A DNA stretch of 33,818 nucleotides from Erysipelotrichaceae bacterium (GTDB taxonomy: Bacteria > Bacillota_I > Bacilli_A > Erysipelotrichales > Erysipelotrichaceae). Below the pieces are notes generated by a model. The model saw only the letters and a list, made by a program, of their open reading frames with translations. It made no database searches and had not been told where the DNA came from. The DNA is taken from the NCBI GenBank assembly GCA_030528645.1, contig JAUMYM010000015.1, positions 1 through 33,818 on the forward strand. Reading direction: 5' to 3'. Of the stretch, positions 1 through 6,732 are shown in pieces; the first letter of the stretch is position 1; every line of letters begins with the position of its first letter. Both the position numbers and the translations under genes were made by a program.

Positions 1-340
1 ACCTTCCATTGATGGTAACAATATTTTTTGTCGTTTTAGTCTACCAGTTCCCATTTTATAACCATATCCATATTTGCTTTTTTGTTTAGAAATCATAAAT
101 GATACGAATTTTCCTATGTGTTCATTTTTTCTTTTAAAACCAACTTTCTTGTATCATTTCCAAATAAAGCATCATACGAATGATAAAAAGAATATCCAAC
201 AGATCCATTACGATTTACTGAAATACACCCTTTTTCTAAAGTTAAATTAGAATTGTTCACGAAATATCCTATTCCATTATTTACAGATGTTGCTGTAATA
301 TAAGGTGTACTTCCGTAGATTCTTTCTCGATATGTCCATT
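1..340 (-). pseudogene. Truncated, frameshifted target-recognition domain of a restriction specificity (S-like) subunit
   Basis: Read on the minus strand from about 340 leftwards, the frame contains GSTPYITATSVNNGIGYFV, then a VNRNGSVGYSFYH segment. After a one-base shift at the A-run near 125-130 it continues with KYGYGYKMGTGRLKRQKILLP up to the window edge. This order (PYI..NNG..FV, G.VG..FY, K..YGYK, R.K.QKI.LP) is typical of the TRD of type I HsdS and type IIB/IIG specificity subunits. The frame is closed upstream by a TGA at about 344-346, and no start or N-terminal half is visible, so it is a fragment. It could continue left of the window. The frameshift lies in a homopolymer, so a sequencing error or slippage is possible. 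Confidence 0.6.
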
Positions 341-551
341 GATGTCATTTTGTATAATCGGCATAAAATCAATGTTTTTGATATCGATTTTAGCCTTATT
401 ATCCAATTTATTCCTGTTTATCTGATTTTTTGCAAGCATATTGCAAGCATGGATATTTTATTGAAACACATTCATGACAGTCAACAAAAGCACACGGTAA
501 TCATAATATAAACAACTACTTATTTATTTCTATAGATAGAGAATATGAGCT
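341..551. other. Intergenic, no supportable gene
   Basis: This stretch is AT-rich and has short open frames on both strands. One minus-strand frame gives about 50 residues ending in HIEKESTEVHLILQQHL, with no ribosome binding site. A short direct repeat (GCAAGCAT twice, near 433-450) is visible. I see no clear terminator for the ATPase gene that ends at 552. Confidence 0.4.
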
Positions 552-2759
552 TTATTTCAATTTTTTTATATTTTGATATAGTTTATGTAACTCAATAATA
601 TCCATATCTAATAATGGTTCGTACATAAAAGAATTTAAATGAATATTCTCCGGAGTCATTATATTTACTTCATCAAGTATTTTAACTATGTCCTTTTTTG
701 CAAATTGTTTTATACCATTATATAATTCTCTAGTTTGATTTCCTGAATTATTTATATGAGTTATAAACTCACTTGCCGTTCCAATTTTCATATTTCTTTT
801 TATTGACCATGTTAATTGTCCGGTATGTTTACCAATTTCAGAAAACATATACTGTTCTGCTTTATGCCTTATAGCCATCGCCATAATAATTTTATGTTCT
901 AATTCCGCATTTTCTAAGTTTATTGCTTCCGCTTGTTTAATTAACTCTTCTAAGACTGCAGTATTTCCATCGACTTCTTCTTTAAATTCTATTGACTTCA
1001 GATATTTTTTATAAATATCTTCAATGTCAGAAAATGTAATCAAAGTATTTCCATCCTTTTTATGCAGTAGACTAGTCAATGTCATATAATCTTCATCTTT
1101 GTTCAATTCAGATTCCTTGCTTCTATACTCTATTATATTTCTCACAAATGGAATAAGAGCAAGGATATTAATATAACCTAAATTATTTTTCCAAAATTTA
1201 AACGGTTGATTTTGATATTTTTCTTCCTTAAGTATTATTTCTCCATTGCTATGTTCAGCACATAATCTTGCTTCTCTTTTTAGTGAAAGTCTACTGGCAA
1301 CGGTTCTATAAAAATCAAAATTGTGTGATAAAATCAAAAGTCTAAAATTATCAATCGTAGACATTTCATATAAATATTCGACTATAGCATATTTGTTTTT
1401 ATAGTCAAACGAATCTGCAATATCGTCTACAATAAATAGAATATCGTTGTTAGAGTCCTTTAGTTTTTCAACATCGAAAATAATATTCAGTAAATATAAT
1501 GCTCTTTTTTCGCCTTGACTTAAAACATCTTTATCCTCCAACTCTCCTCTTTCCAATGTAACAATTTCTCCATTTTTTTCAAAGTAAAAACTAACCCTTG
1601 GCACACTCTCTCCAATGATTGCACTCTTTATGTTTGAAATTTTCATTTTATATGGAACGGTAAATCTTTCTTCAAATATTTCTAGCGCATTATTCCATTG
1701 TGTATCATCAAAATCTATATTATCAATTTCATTTTCCAATAGATAATATTGTTTCTGTAATTCTTCAAAAGCTTCTTTGTTTTTTTGAATATAAGATATC
1801 CATATTTGTTCCTTTAATGTGTCAAGTTTATCAATTTTTAAATATGGTATTATATCAGAATTATTCTCAATTATATCTCTTAGAACTATCCCTTTTGCAT
1901 CGCTTAATAATTTTTCAATTTCCTGAAATACAGGAACCTCTTTAATTTTTTCTTCTATTTCTTTAATCTTATTAGATAAAGAATTCAAGTCTTTTATTTC
2001 AAATCCGCCATCTAAATATATAAAGTTTTCTTTTACAAAAAATTTATCATTCTCTAGTGATTTTGCAATATTTTTCAATTTCGGTAATGTAAACTTTCCT
2101 TTATCCAGAAAATCGTACGCTATATATATTTCATCACTTGCTTTGCAAAACTCTGTTATTTTATTTTGGAATTCATCCGTTTTAATTTTTCTAATAATAG
2201 AACTGTCAAATATGCTGCTATATCTAATATGACTACAATCATACTCAACTTTAATATCATTGATTTTATTTATATTTAATAAAAAGCTATCCTCAGGGAA
2301 CTTCAAATCTTTAACTAAAGTTGGCTCTAATTCATAAATTTTCTTACCGGATGATGTTTTAGATATCTTTAATCCAGAATTTTTTTCAAGTTCTTTCAAA
2401 AATCTATCACGTAATTTTAATACATTTTTAATTTGTGTTTTGATATTATCATTTACTAATAAATCAGTTATACTATTTGATTCATAATAACTCTCAAAAC
2501 TTTTTATAACAAAAATCGAACTTGAATCAAGCACATTACCGTCTTCCAATATATTTGCGACTCCAGGTTTATTAAATATTTCATCTCTAATTTCACTATT
2601 TTTGTTATCTTGAATTTTTTTTAATGTTTTTGAAAATGATGTTTTCATTAAACCATTTCTTGCATAAATTGCTATAGCATTATTCTCTGAAAAATCAAAT
2701 TCATATTCCATCTTTTCAATGCCATAACAATTTGCTAACTTTACATTTAACTTATTCAT
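552..2759 (-). CDS. ABC-type AAA ATPase with a PrrC/RloC-like R-E-H triad (candidate anticodon nuclease)
   Basis: This 735-aa protein has an ABC/SMC-like ATPase split by a long, partly helical insert. The P-loop is non-canonical (ARNGLMKTS, residues 33-41). The signature is LSQGEKRALYL (413-423), Walker B is ILFIVDDIADSFD (440-452, Asp-Asp instead of Asp-Glu), and the switch His is in LSHNFDF (H479). After the ATPase comes FVRNIIEYR...SLLHKK, which gives R540, E544 and H566. PrrC and RloC anticodon nucleases use an Arg-x3-Glu...His triad in the same C-terminal position. The match in order is what I see; tRNA cleavage is inference. RloC and PrrC guard restriction-modification loci, and this gene is last in such a cluster. 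GGAG lies 10 bases before the ATG. It could equally be a defence ATPase with another effector activity. Confidence 0.6.
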   Translation of the reverse strand: MNKLNVKLANCYGIEKMEYEFDFSENNAIAIYARNGLMKTSFSKTLKKIQDNKNSEIRDEIFNKPGVANILEDGNVLDSSSIFVIKSFESYYESNSITDLLVNDNIKTQIKNVLKLRDRFLKELEKNSGLKISKTSSGKKIYELEPTLVKDLKFPEDSFLLNINKINDIKVEYDCSHIRYSSIFDSSIIRKIKTDEFQNKITEFCKASDEIYIAYDFLDKGKFTLPKLKNIAKSLENDKFFVKENFIYLDGGFEIKDLNSLSNKIKEIEEKIKEVPVFQEIEKLLSDAKGIVLRDIIENNSDIIPYLKIDKLDTLKEQIWISYIQKNKEAFEELQKQYYLLENEIDNIDFDDTQWNNALEIFEERFTVPYKMKISNIKSAIIGESVPRVSFYFEKNGEIVTLERGELEDKDVLSQGEKRALYLLNIIFDVEKLKDSNNDILFIVDDIADSFDYKNKYAIVEYLYEMSTIDNFRLLILSHNFDFYRTVASRLSLKREARLCAEHSNGEIILKEEKYQNQPFKFWKNNLGYINILALIPFVRNIIEYRSKESELNKDEDYMTLTSLLHKKDGNTLITFSDIEDIYKKYLKSIEFKEEVDGNTAVLEELIKQAEAINLENAELEHKIIMAMAIRHKAEQYMFSEIGKHTGQLTWSIKRNMKIGTASEFITHINNSGNQTRELYNGIKQFAKKDIVKILDEVNIMTPENIHLNSFMYEPLLDMDIIELHKLYQNIKKLK

Positions 2760-2841
2760 TTACTCTATACTCCTTTACGTTTTATTTTATTATTAAACAG
2801 ATATCTAAATACGATTTGATTGCAAAAAAATTATTTACATC

Positions 2842-2850
2842 ATTATACAG
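2842..2850 (-). promoter_or_regulatory. Possible -10 element for the ATPase gene
   Basis: A minus-strand TATAAT (2847-2842) lies in the 163-base gap between vsr and the ATPase gene, preceded directly by CCTG. No good -35 hexamer is seen at 17 bases. It may let the ATPase be expressed apart from the methyltransferase operon. Confidence 0.3.
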
Positions 2851-2922
2851 GCATTATTAAATAAATTCCTTGTTATTTTTAGATCTTTTAGCCTATTGAA
2901 GGGCATCGATACTTCGTCATTT

Positions 2923-3357
2923 TTATTGCAACTTGATAATCTCATGTACAAGACTATCTACTTTCTCCATGGCGATTACTTCATCTTTCATCATCTTTTT
3001 AATTTCACATCCCCAAACAACAATCACTTTAATGCCCATGTTTTCAAGTTTGCTGTAGTTTTGCTTATCTCTTTCAACATTCCCTTCAAGTTTGTTTTTC
3101 CAAAAATCGTGATTGTTTTTAGGAATGGATGAATACCTGCAATTTTCATGCATGTGCCAAAAGCAACCGTTTACAAAGATAGCAACTCTGTATTTAGGAA
3201 TATATAAATCAGGACTTCCGGGCAACTCCTTATAGTTTAATCTATATCTGAACCCCTTATGCCACAGAAGTTTTCTCAGGAAAACCTCAGGCTTTGTGTT
3301 TTTACTTTTCACTCTTGCCATATTTTGACTCCTGTTCATAGGCTTCTTTTTCTTCAT
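2923..3357 (-). CDS. vsr: Very short patch repair (Vsr) DNA mismatch endonuclease
   Basis: This 144-aa protein has usual Vsr length. It nicks 5' of the T in T:G mismatches that arise when 5-methylcytosine deaminates. Family hallmarks in order are RSQNMARVKSKNTKPE (residues 9-24), the catalytic aspartate in LPGSPDLYIP (D50), FVNGCFWHMH (61-70, with active-site and zinc-binding Cys/His), NVERD (93-97) and VIVVWGCE (111-118, with the last zinc Cys C117). One His of the E. coli HHHH stretch is Met here. Its ATG shares one base with the stop of the restriction gene (TAATG), so translation is probably coupled. Vsr genes commonly accompany C5-cytosine methyltransferases. No strong Shine-Dalgarno is seen, in line with coupling. 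Confidence 0.93.
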   Translation of the reverse strand: MKKKKPMNRSQNMARVKSKNTKPEVFLRKLLWHKGFRYRLNYKELPGSPDLYIPKYRVAIFVNGCFWHMHENCRYSSIPKNNHDFWKNKLEGNVERDKQNYSKLENMGIKVIVVWGCEIKKMMKDEVIAMEKVDSLVHEIIKLQ

Positions 3358-4442
3358 TATCTGAATCTCACTTGCAAATTTAAGTTAATAAAATCTTCCC
3401 CGTTCTCGCTGTACACTTCTCCAAAGCCATGCCTTGAAGTGGATGCCGTTTCATATTTTGTATTCTTCAATAAGTATTCTTCAAAGTAATTTCTGTTGTA
3501 TATATGATATGCAAGAACATTACCTTCTTTTGTTACGACAATATACCCTCCGCTTGCTTCATCAACTCCGTCCCAAACCGTAGCGGGTTTCATGCCCAAT
3601 GCTACGGCGGTCAGAAACTTCTTGAACTTATACCTGTAAGCGTTGACATTTCCGTAGTTCATAGGGTTTTCCCGTTCAAGTTTTTCAACCATTTCATCGC
3701 AGTTGCTTATCCCGTCCCTATAGAAATACAAAAGAGTTTCAGCGATGATTTTGTCCATATTGCTGTCAATCAATACCAAATTATCGCTAAAAGTCTGATT
3801 ATTCATTTTCCAATATTGTAATTTCCCGTTTTCGTCAATGATTTTATTGATTCGTCCTCTTACATCCGTGTGATTTTTACCCGCCGATACGATATATATT
3901 TCATTGGCTTCTCGAACCAAGTCGGGATAACTGTGTATGATTTTATAAATAAAGTTTGTGGTTTTTCCGGCATTTAACAGAGTAGGAGAAGAACCCAATT
4001 CCGATTTTATAGAAAACCCTACCGTAGGGCTGTATCCGGTATTTATATCGATTATTTTAATTGTAATATCACTTTTGTCTGTCGCAGGTGCCGACAGCTT
4101 ATAACACAAAATTTTATCCATAAAATTCTGTGTTTCTTCTACAGAAAATGCTCCTTTGGAGGTTTTACTGTTGATTTCATTTAACAGAAATTCGGACTGC
4201 GTTTCAAACTCGGTCGCAGGTAATTCTTTCACTTTTGAATCGTTAATGTAAATGGATATAATTTCTCCTGTAGCATATTCCTTGATTTCATCTTTATTCT
4301 CTTCTCTTATTATCTTAATGATAGGAAAGTACACATCTTCCAATTTATTCAATTCACTGTCGGCTGCATATATCTTTCCATCAGCCAAAAGTCTTAACAA
4401 AACATATATTTCCGACCATTCTCCTTTATTTCCCGTAAGCAT
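3357..4442 (-). CDS. HpaII-family type II restriction endonuclease
   Basis: The N-terminus MLTGNKGEWSEIYVLL and the overall length of 361 aa match the R.HpaII family as I know it, which cuts CCGG. A PD-(D/E)XK-like core is plausible around SDITIKIID (about 124-132) and GFSIKSELG (about 142-150), with S-x-K replacing the usual E-x-K. The ATG at 4442 was chosen because GAGGTGG lies four bases upstream. A TTG at 4454 would extend the protein by four residues but has no such site. The gene starts eight bases after the 173-aa-frame upstream ORF ends and overlaps vsr by one base. Codon use is clearly richer in G/C than in the ATPase gene downstream, which suggests a separate origin. The adjacent HpaII-like methyltransferase supports CCGG specificity. 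Confidence 0.78.
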   Translation of the reverse strand: MLTGNKGEWSEIYVLLRLLADGKIYAADSELNKLEDVYFPIIKIIREENKDEIKEYATGEIISIYINDSKVKELPATEFETQSEFLLNEINSKTSKGAFSVEETQNFMDKILCYKLSAPATDKSDITIKIIDINTGYSPTVGFSIKSELGSSPTLLNAGKTTNFIYKIIHSYPDLVREANEIYIVSAGKNHTDVRGRINKIIDENGKLQYWKMNNQTFSDNLVLIDSNMDKIIAETLLYFYRDGISNCDEMVEKLERENPMNYGNVNAYRYKFKKFLTAVALGMKPATVWDGVDEASGGYIVVTKEGNVLAYHIYNRNYFEEYLLKNTKYETASTSRHGFGEVYSENGEDFINLNLQVRFR

Positions 4443-4450
4443 TTTCCACC

Positions 4451-4960
4451 TCAATATCCAATAATTAAAATACCTTTTAACGGTATGTTAAACCTATTAC
4501 TCAAAAACATGGTATTCATAAAATCACATACTTTAGAATAGTCTTTATTTCTTCCATATATTATTCTAACTGCAATGCAAAGATATTCCACATTTTGCAT
4601 CATACATGCTTCAAATAGGTCCTTTAAAAATTGATAATTAGTAACTGCTCTTCCAGCTTCAACTTCTAATACAATTTTTTCATTTTGATGATATGCATCT
4701 ACTTCAAAAGCAAGTTCTATTTTTCCACACTCCCCATATAAAGCTGGAACTCGAATTTTATCTTCTCTCTTCTTTGATTTTTCAACTTTATATCCTTTTC
4801 TTTCTAAAGCGCCTGCAATTACGCCTAGCACTTCATCGCTACTAAGCGTATTATTATTTGAATCAATTCTGCTGATATTTTCACAAAAAATTTCAATCAT
4901 ATTGTTTAAGTTATTGGGAATTTCTCTATTTTTTGGAAAATATGTCCATAATATACTCAT
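4451..4960 (-). CDS. Small PD-(D/E)XK-superfamily-like protein with an ExE motif, function unknown
   Basis: This 169-aa protein sits between the methyltransferase and the HpaII-like nuclease. I do not recognise its exact family. The central segment ELAFEVDAYHQNEKIVLEVE (residues 82-101 from the chosen start) reads as beta-strand, Asp (D88), turn, beta-strand with E99-x-E101. That spacing recalls PD-(D/E)XK nucleases, and an ExE in place of ExK occurs in BamHI-like enzymes. An EAGRA stretch and a helix rich in Phe/Leu follow. The ATG at 4960 has GGAGG five bases upstream; a GTG at 4972 would overlap that site. It might be a second nuclease, an accessory subunit of the HpaII-like enzyme or a control protein. 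The nuclease assignment rests on motif spacing only. Confidence 0.55.
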   Translation of the reverse strand: MSILWTYFPKNREIPNNLNNMIEIFCENISRIDSNNNTLSSDEVLGVIAGALERKGYKVEKSKKREDKIRVPALYGECGKIELAFEVDAYHQNEKIVLEVEAGRAVTNYQFLKDLFEACMMQNVEYLCIAVRIIYGRNKDYSKVCDFMNTMFLSNRFNIPLKGILIIGY

Positions 4961-4992
4961 TTTTACCTCCACGTAATTTGTTTATATGATTC

Positions 4993-5997
4993 CTATCTTG
5001 GTTTCATTTTTGATTGTTCATTTTCAAGATACGATTTAATCTGTTCAGCAATCGCACGGATGACGGGAACTGTTACCGAATTTCCGAACTGTTTATATAA
5101 ATGTGTATCTGCAACCGCTAATTTGAATCCATCTGGAAAGCCTTGAAGTCTTGCCCATTCTCTAGGAGTCATTTTACGAATGTATTCCCGATTGATCTCA
5201 CCTTTAATATGAGTAACTGGAGTAAAGTTCTTCAAACGTTCATCTATTATAAGATTTCTTTCTCTCCCCATTCCACCGCACACAATAGCTCCCGCCACAG
5301 AAGTCGCTTCTCTGATTTCATATCCGAAGCCATTGCCTTTTGAAACATGCCTTGCTTTGTGTCTTCTTAACGATGCCAGATAAGTTGTAGATAAATAATA
5401 TTTTGAAGACACTTCCTTCTCTTCAACAATATCTTTTATAACTTTTGTGTCATCGGTTTTTTGAGGAAATACAAAATCTGAAGGTGCTATATCATTCCTA
5501 AATGCCACAATATATATTCTTTCTCTATTTTGCGGAACGCCAAAATTCTTACTGTTCAAAATTTGATAAAACACCACATATCCCAACTCTTCCAAAACAT
5601 TTCTAATTACCTGAAATGTACACCCTCTATCATGGTTGACAAGGTTTTTGACATTTTCAAAAAACACAATTTTCGGTTTGTGATCCTTTATAATCCTTGC
5701 AACTTCAAAAAATAACGTCCCTCTTGCATCCTCGAACCCTCTTTTATGTCCTGCAAGGGAAAATGCCTGACAAGGAAAGCCTGCAAGCAATATATCGTGG
5801 CTAGGGATATCTTTCACATTAACCTTAGTAATATCCCCAGCTACATCTAACCCATCATTAAAATTCACTTTATAAGTTTCTACTGCTTTTTCATCCCATT
5901 CACTTATAAAAACAGTCTTGATATTATTTCCAAATGCCTGTTCAAATCCAAGTCTAATTCCTCCGATACCGGCAAACAAATCAATTGATTTATACAT
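4993..5997 (-). CDS. DNA (cytosine-5)-methyltransferase, M.HpaII-like
   Basis: This 334-aa protein transfers methyl from SAM to C5 of cytosine. Canonical motifs are present: I, DLFAGIGG (residues 6-13); IV, GFPCQAFS with the catalytic Cys at 76; VI, ENVKN (114-118); VIII, QNRER (156-160); the target domain; then RKMTPREWARLQGFP (IX) and QFGNSV (X). The segments RGFEDARGTLFFEVA, SKGNGFGYEI and GGMGRERNL closely recall M.HpaII, so CCGG is the likely target. The ATG at 5997 was chosen because GAGG lies eight bases upstream and the stop of a 44-codon ORF is one base away. An ATG at 6021 lacks a ribosome binding site. It protects host CCGG sites and creates the 5mC that needs Vsr repair. Confidence 0.92.
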   Translation of the reverse strand: MYKSIDLFAGIGGIRLGFEQAFGNNIKTVFISEWDEKAVETYKVNFNDGLDVAGDITKVNVKDIPSHDILLAGFPCQAFSLAGHKRGFEDARGTLFFEVARIIKDHKPKIVFFENVKNLVNHDRGCTFQVIRNVLEELGYVVFYQILNSKNFGVPQNRERIYIVAFRNDIAPSDFVFPQKTDDTKVIKDIVEEKEVSSKYYLSTTYLASLRRHKARHVSKGNGFGYEIREATSVAGAIVCGGMGRERNLIIDERLKNFTPVTHIKGEINREYIRKMTPREWARLQGFPDGFKLAVADTHLYKQFGNSVTVPVIRAIAEQIKSYLENEQSKMKPR

Positions 5998-5998
5998 C

Positions 5999-6133
5999 TT
6001 ATTTTCCTCTTTCATACTCATTTATATTTTCAATATTACAACTTAATATCCTATATAATTCATCTAAAATTTCAGGTTTGGTATATAGGTTTAAATAGTA
6101 AATACGCCATTCCTTATTAGGCCTACATACCAT
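5999..6133 (-). CDS. Hypothetical 44-codon ORF coupled to the methyltransferase start
   Basis: A minus-strand ATG at 6133 opens MVCRPNKEWRIYYLNLY and ends with NINEYERGK. Its TAA (6001-5999) leaves one base before the methyltransferase ATG, and the methyltransferase ribosome binding site lies inside it. The same frame stays open back to about 6168. Residue use (Trp, Tyr, Glu-Arg) looks coding, in contrast to the AT-rich sequence upstream. No good ribosome binding site precedes it. It may be a small leader or controller peptide, or the tail of a lost gene. I cannot assign a family; the closing YERGK only superficially recalls XRE regulators. Confidence 0.4.
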   Translation of the reverse strand: MVCRPNKEWRIYYLNLYTKPEILDELYRILSCNIENINEYERGK

Positions 6134-6218
6134 TTTATCTATTTTTCTACTAATATTTTCTATATTTTATTATATATTTTTTATAATAGTCATTTTACAT
6201 ATTAACTCATATATTTTC

Positions 6219-6227
6219 ATTATAGCA
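6219..6227 (-). promoter_or_regulatory. Extended -10 promoter for the restriction-modification operon
   Basis: On the minus strand, TGCTATAAT (6227-6219) is a perfect extended -10 (TGnTATAAT). No strong -35 is needed or seen; the hexamer at 17 bases is ATTTTA. Transcription would start near 6212 and give a leader of about 80 bases before the 44-codon ORF and about 215 before the methyltransferase. Confidence 0.5.
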
Positions 6228-6249
6228 TCTTCCAGTTAAAATAAAATCC

Positions 6250-6269
6250 AAAGTTTTATATAAAACTTT
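6250..6269 (-). terminator. Palindromic hairpin, possible terminator of the decayed upstream gene
   Basis: AAAGTTTTAT is followed directly by ATAAAACTTT, a perfect 20-base palindrome. On the minus strand GGATTTTATTTT follows. It sits between the remnant ending at 6287 and the promoter at 6219-6227. The weak A/T stem makes an operator function possible as well. Confidence 0.35.
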
Positions 6270-6286
6270 CTCAATATTAATATTGT

Positions 6287-6530
6287 TTATAATTTATATG
6301 GAAATCCTAAAGAAATTAGCTCTTCATTTTCCCTCTTCCGGTAATACCCCTAACCCTCAATATTATAAAATAATTTTTCTCCTTTATCATAATGCAAGCT
6401 TATAGCTAATTTTTTATGTATTCTTTTATTTCCTTACTTTTGTCTACAATATCTGTACCATAACCTCTTTATTAAATACTTTATATTTACATAACTCTAT
6501 TAAGAAATCTATTATTTTAATTAAAATCAT
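6287..6530 (-). pseudogene. Decayed gene remnant of unknown family
   Basis: Three minus-strand frames read like pieces of one protein. The first is MILIKIIDFLIELCKYKVF from an ATG at 6530. Next comes GYGTDIVDKSKEIKEYIKN around 6463-6404. After a one-base shift in an A6 run, KKLAISLHYDKGEKLFYNIEG, then a TAG, then GYYRKRENEELISLGFPYKL lead to the TAA at 6287. Charged, helix-like composition contrasts with the flanking sequence. At least two frameshifts and one stop are needed to join them. I recognise no family. Confidence 0.4.
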
Positions 6531-6683
6531 TTTTTATCTATTTTCTTGCAAAATTTAAAACTACTTTAAAAAATATTTGGATTTTCACCTGTAATGACGG
6601 CGGTCGTTTTGAACCGTCAATCATCTTGATAAAAGACAATAAGTTATAATCATTTTTACTCATTTTACACTCAAAATGTATAG
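6531..6683. other. Intergenic spacer between the island and guaA
   Basis: No open frame of note. A short inverted repeat, TGACGG (6595-6600) and CCGTCA (6614-6619), is visible. I found no obvious direct repeat of the guaA 3' end here. Confidence 0.3.
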
Positions 6684-6724
6684 AAAAACGCCATAACCCC
6701 TTGTACTTACTGGGTTCATGGCGT
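6684..6724 (-). terminator. Intrinsic terminator of guaA
   Basis: Arms 6711-6724 and 6688-6700 pair around ACGCCAT/ATGGCGT and AACCC/GGGTT, followed on the minus strand by five T. It starts nine bases after the guaA stop. Confidence 0.85.
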
Positions 6725-6732
6725 CATTTTGT

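Noticed and set aside
305-511. 68-codon plus-strand open frame near the left edge
   Set aside because: It starts with GTG, has no ribosome binding site and overlaps the opposite-strand TRD fragment; no family recognised.
3504-3821. 105-codon plus-strand open frame
   Set aside because: It is antisense to the HpaII-family gene and lacks a ribosome binding site.
5998-6021. ATG at 6021 as methyltransferase start
   Set aside because: No ribosome binding site precedes it, while the ATG at 5997 has GAGG at proper distance and couples to the ORF stop.
1-6133. Avoidance of CCGG as evidence of restriction specificity
   Set aside because: CCGG occurs many times within the island and in the housekeeping genes, so no depletion is visible by eye. 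This does not bear on the specificity call.
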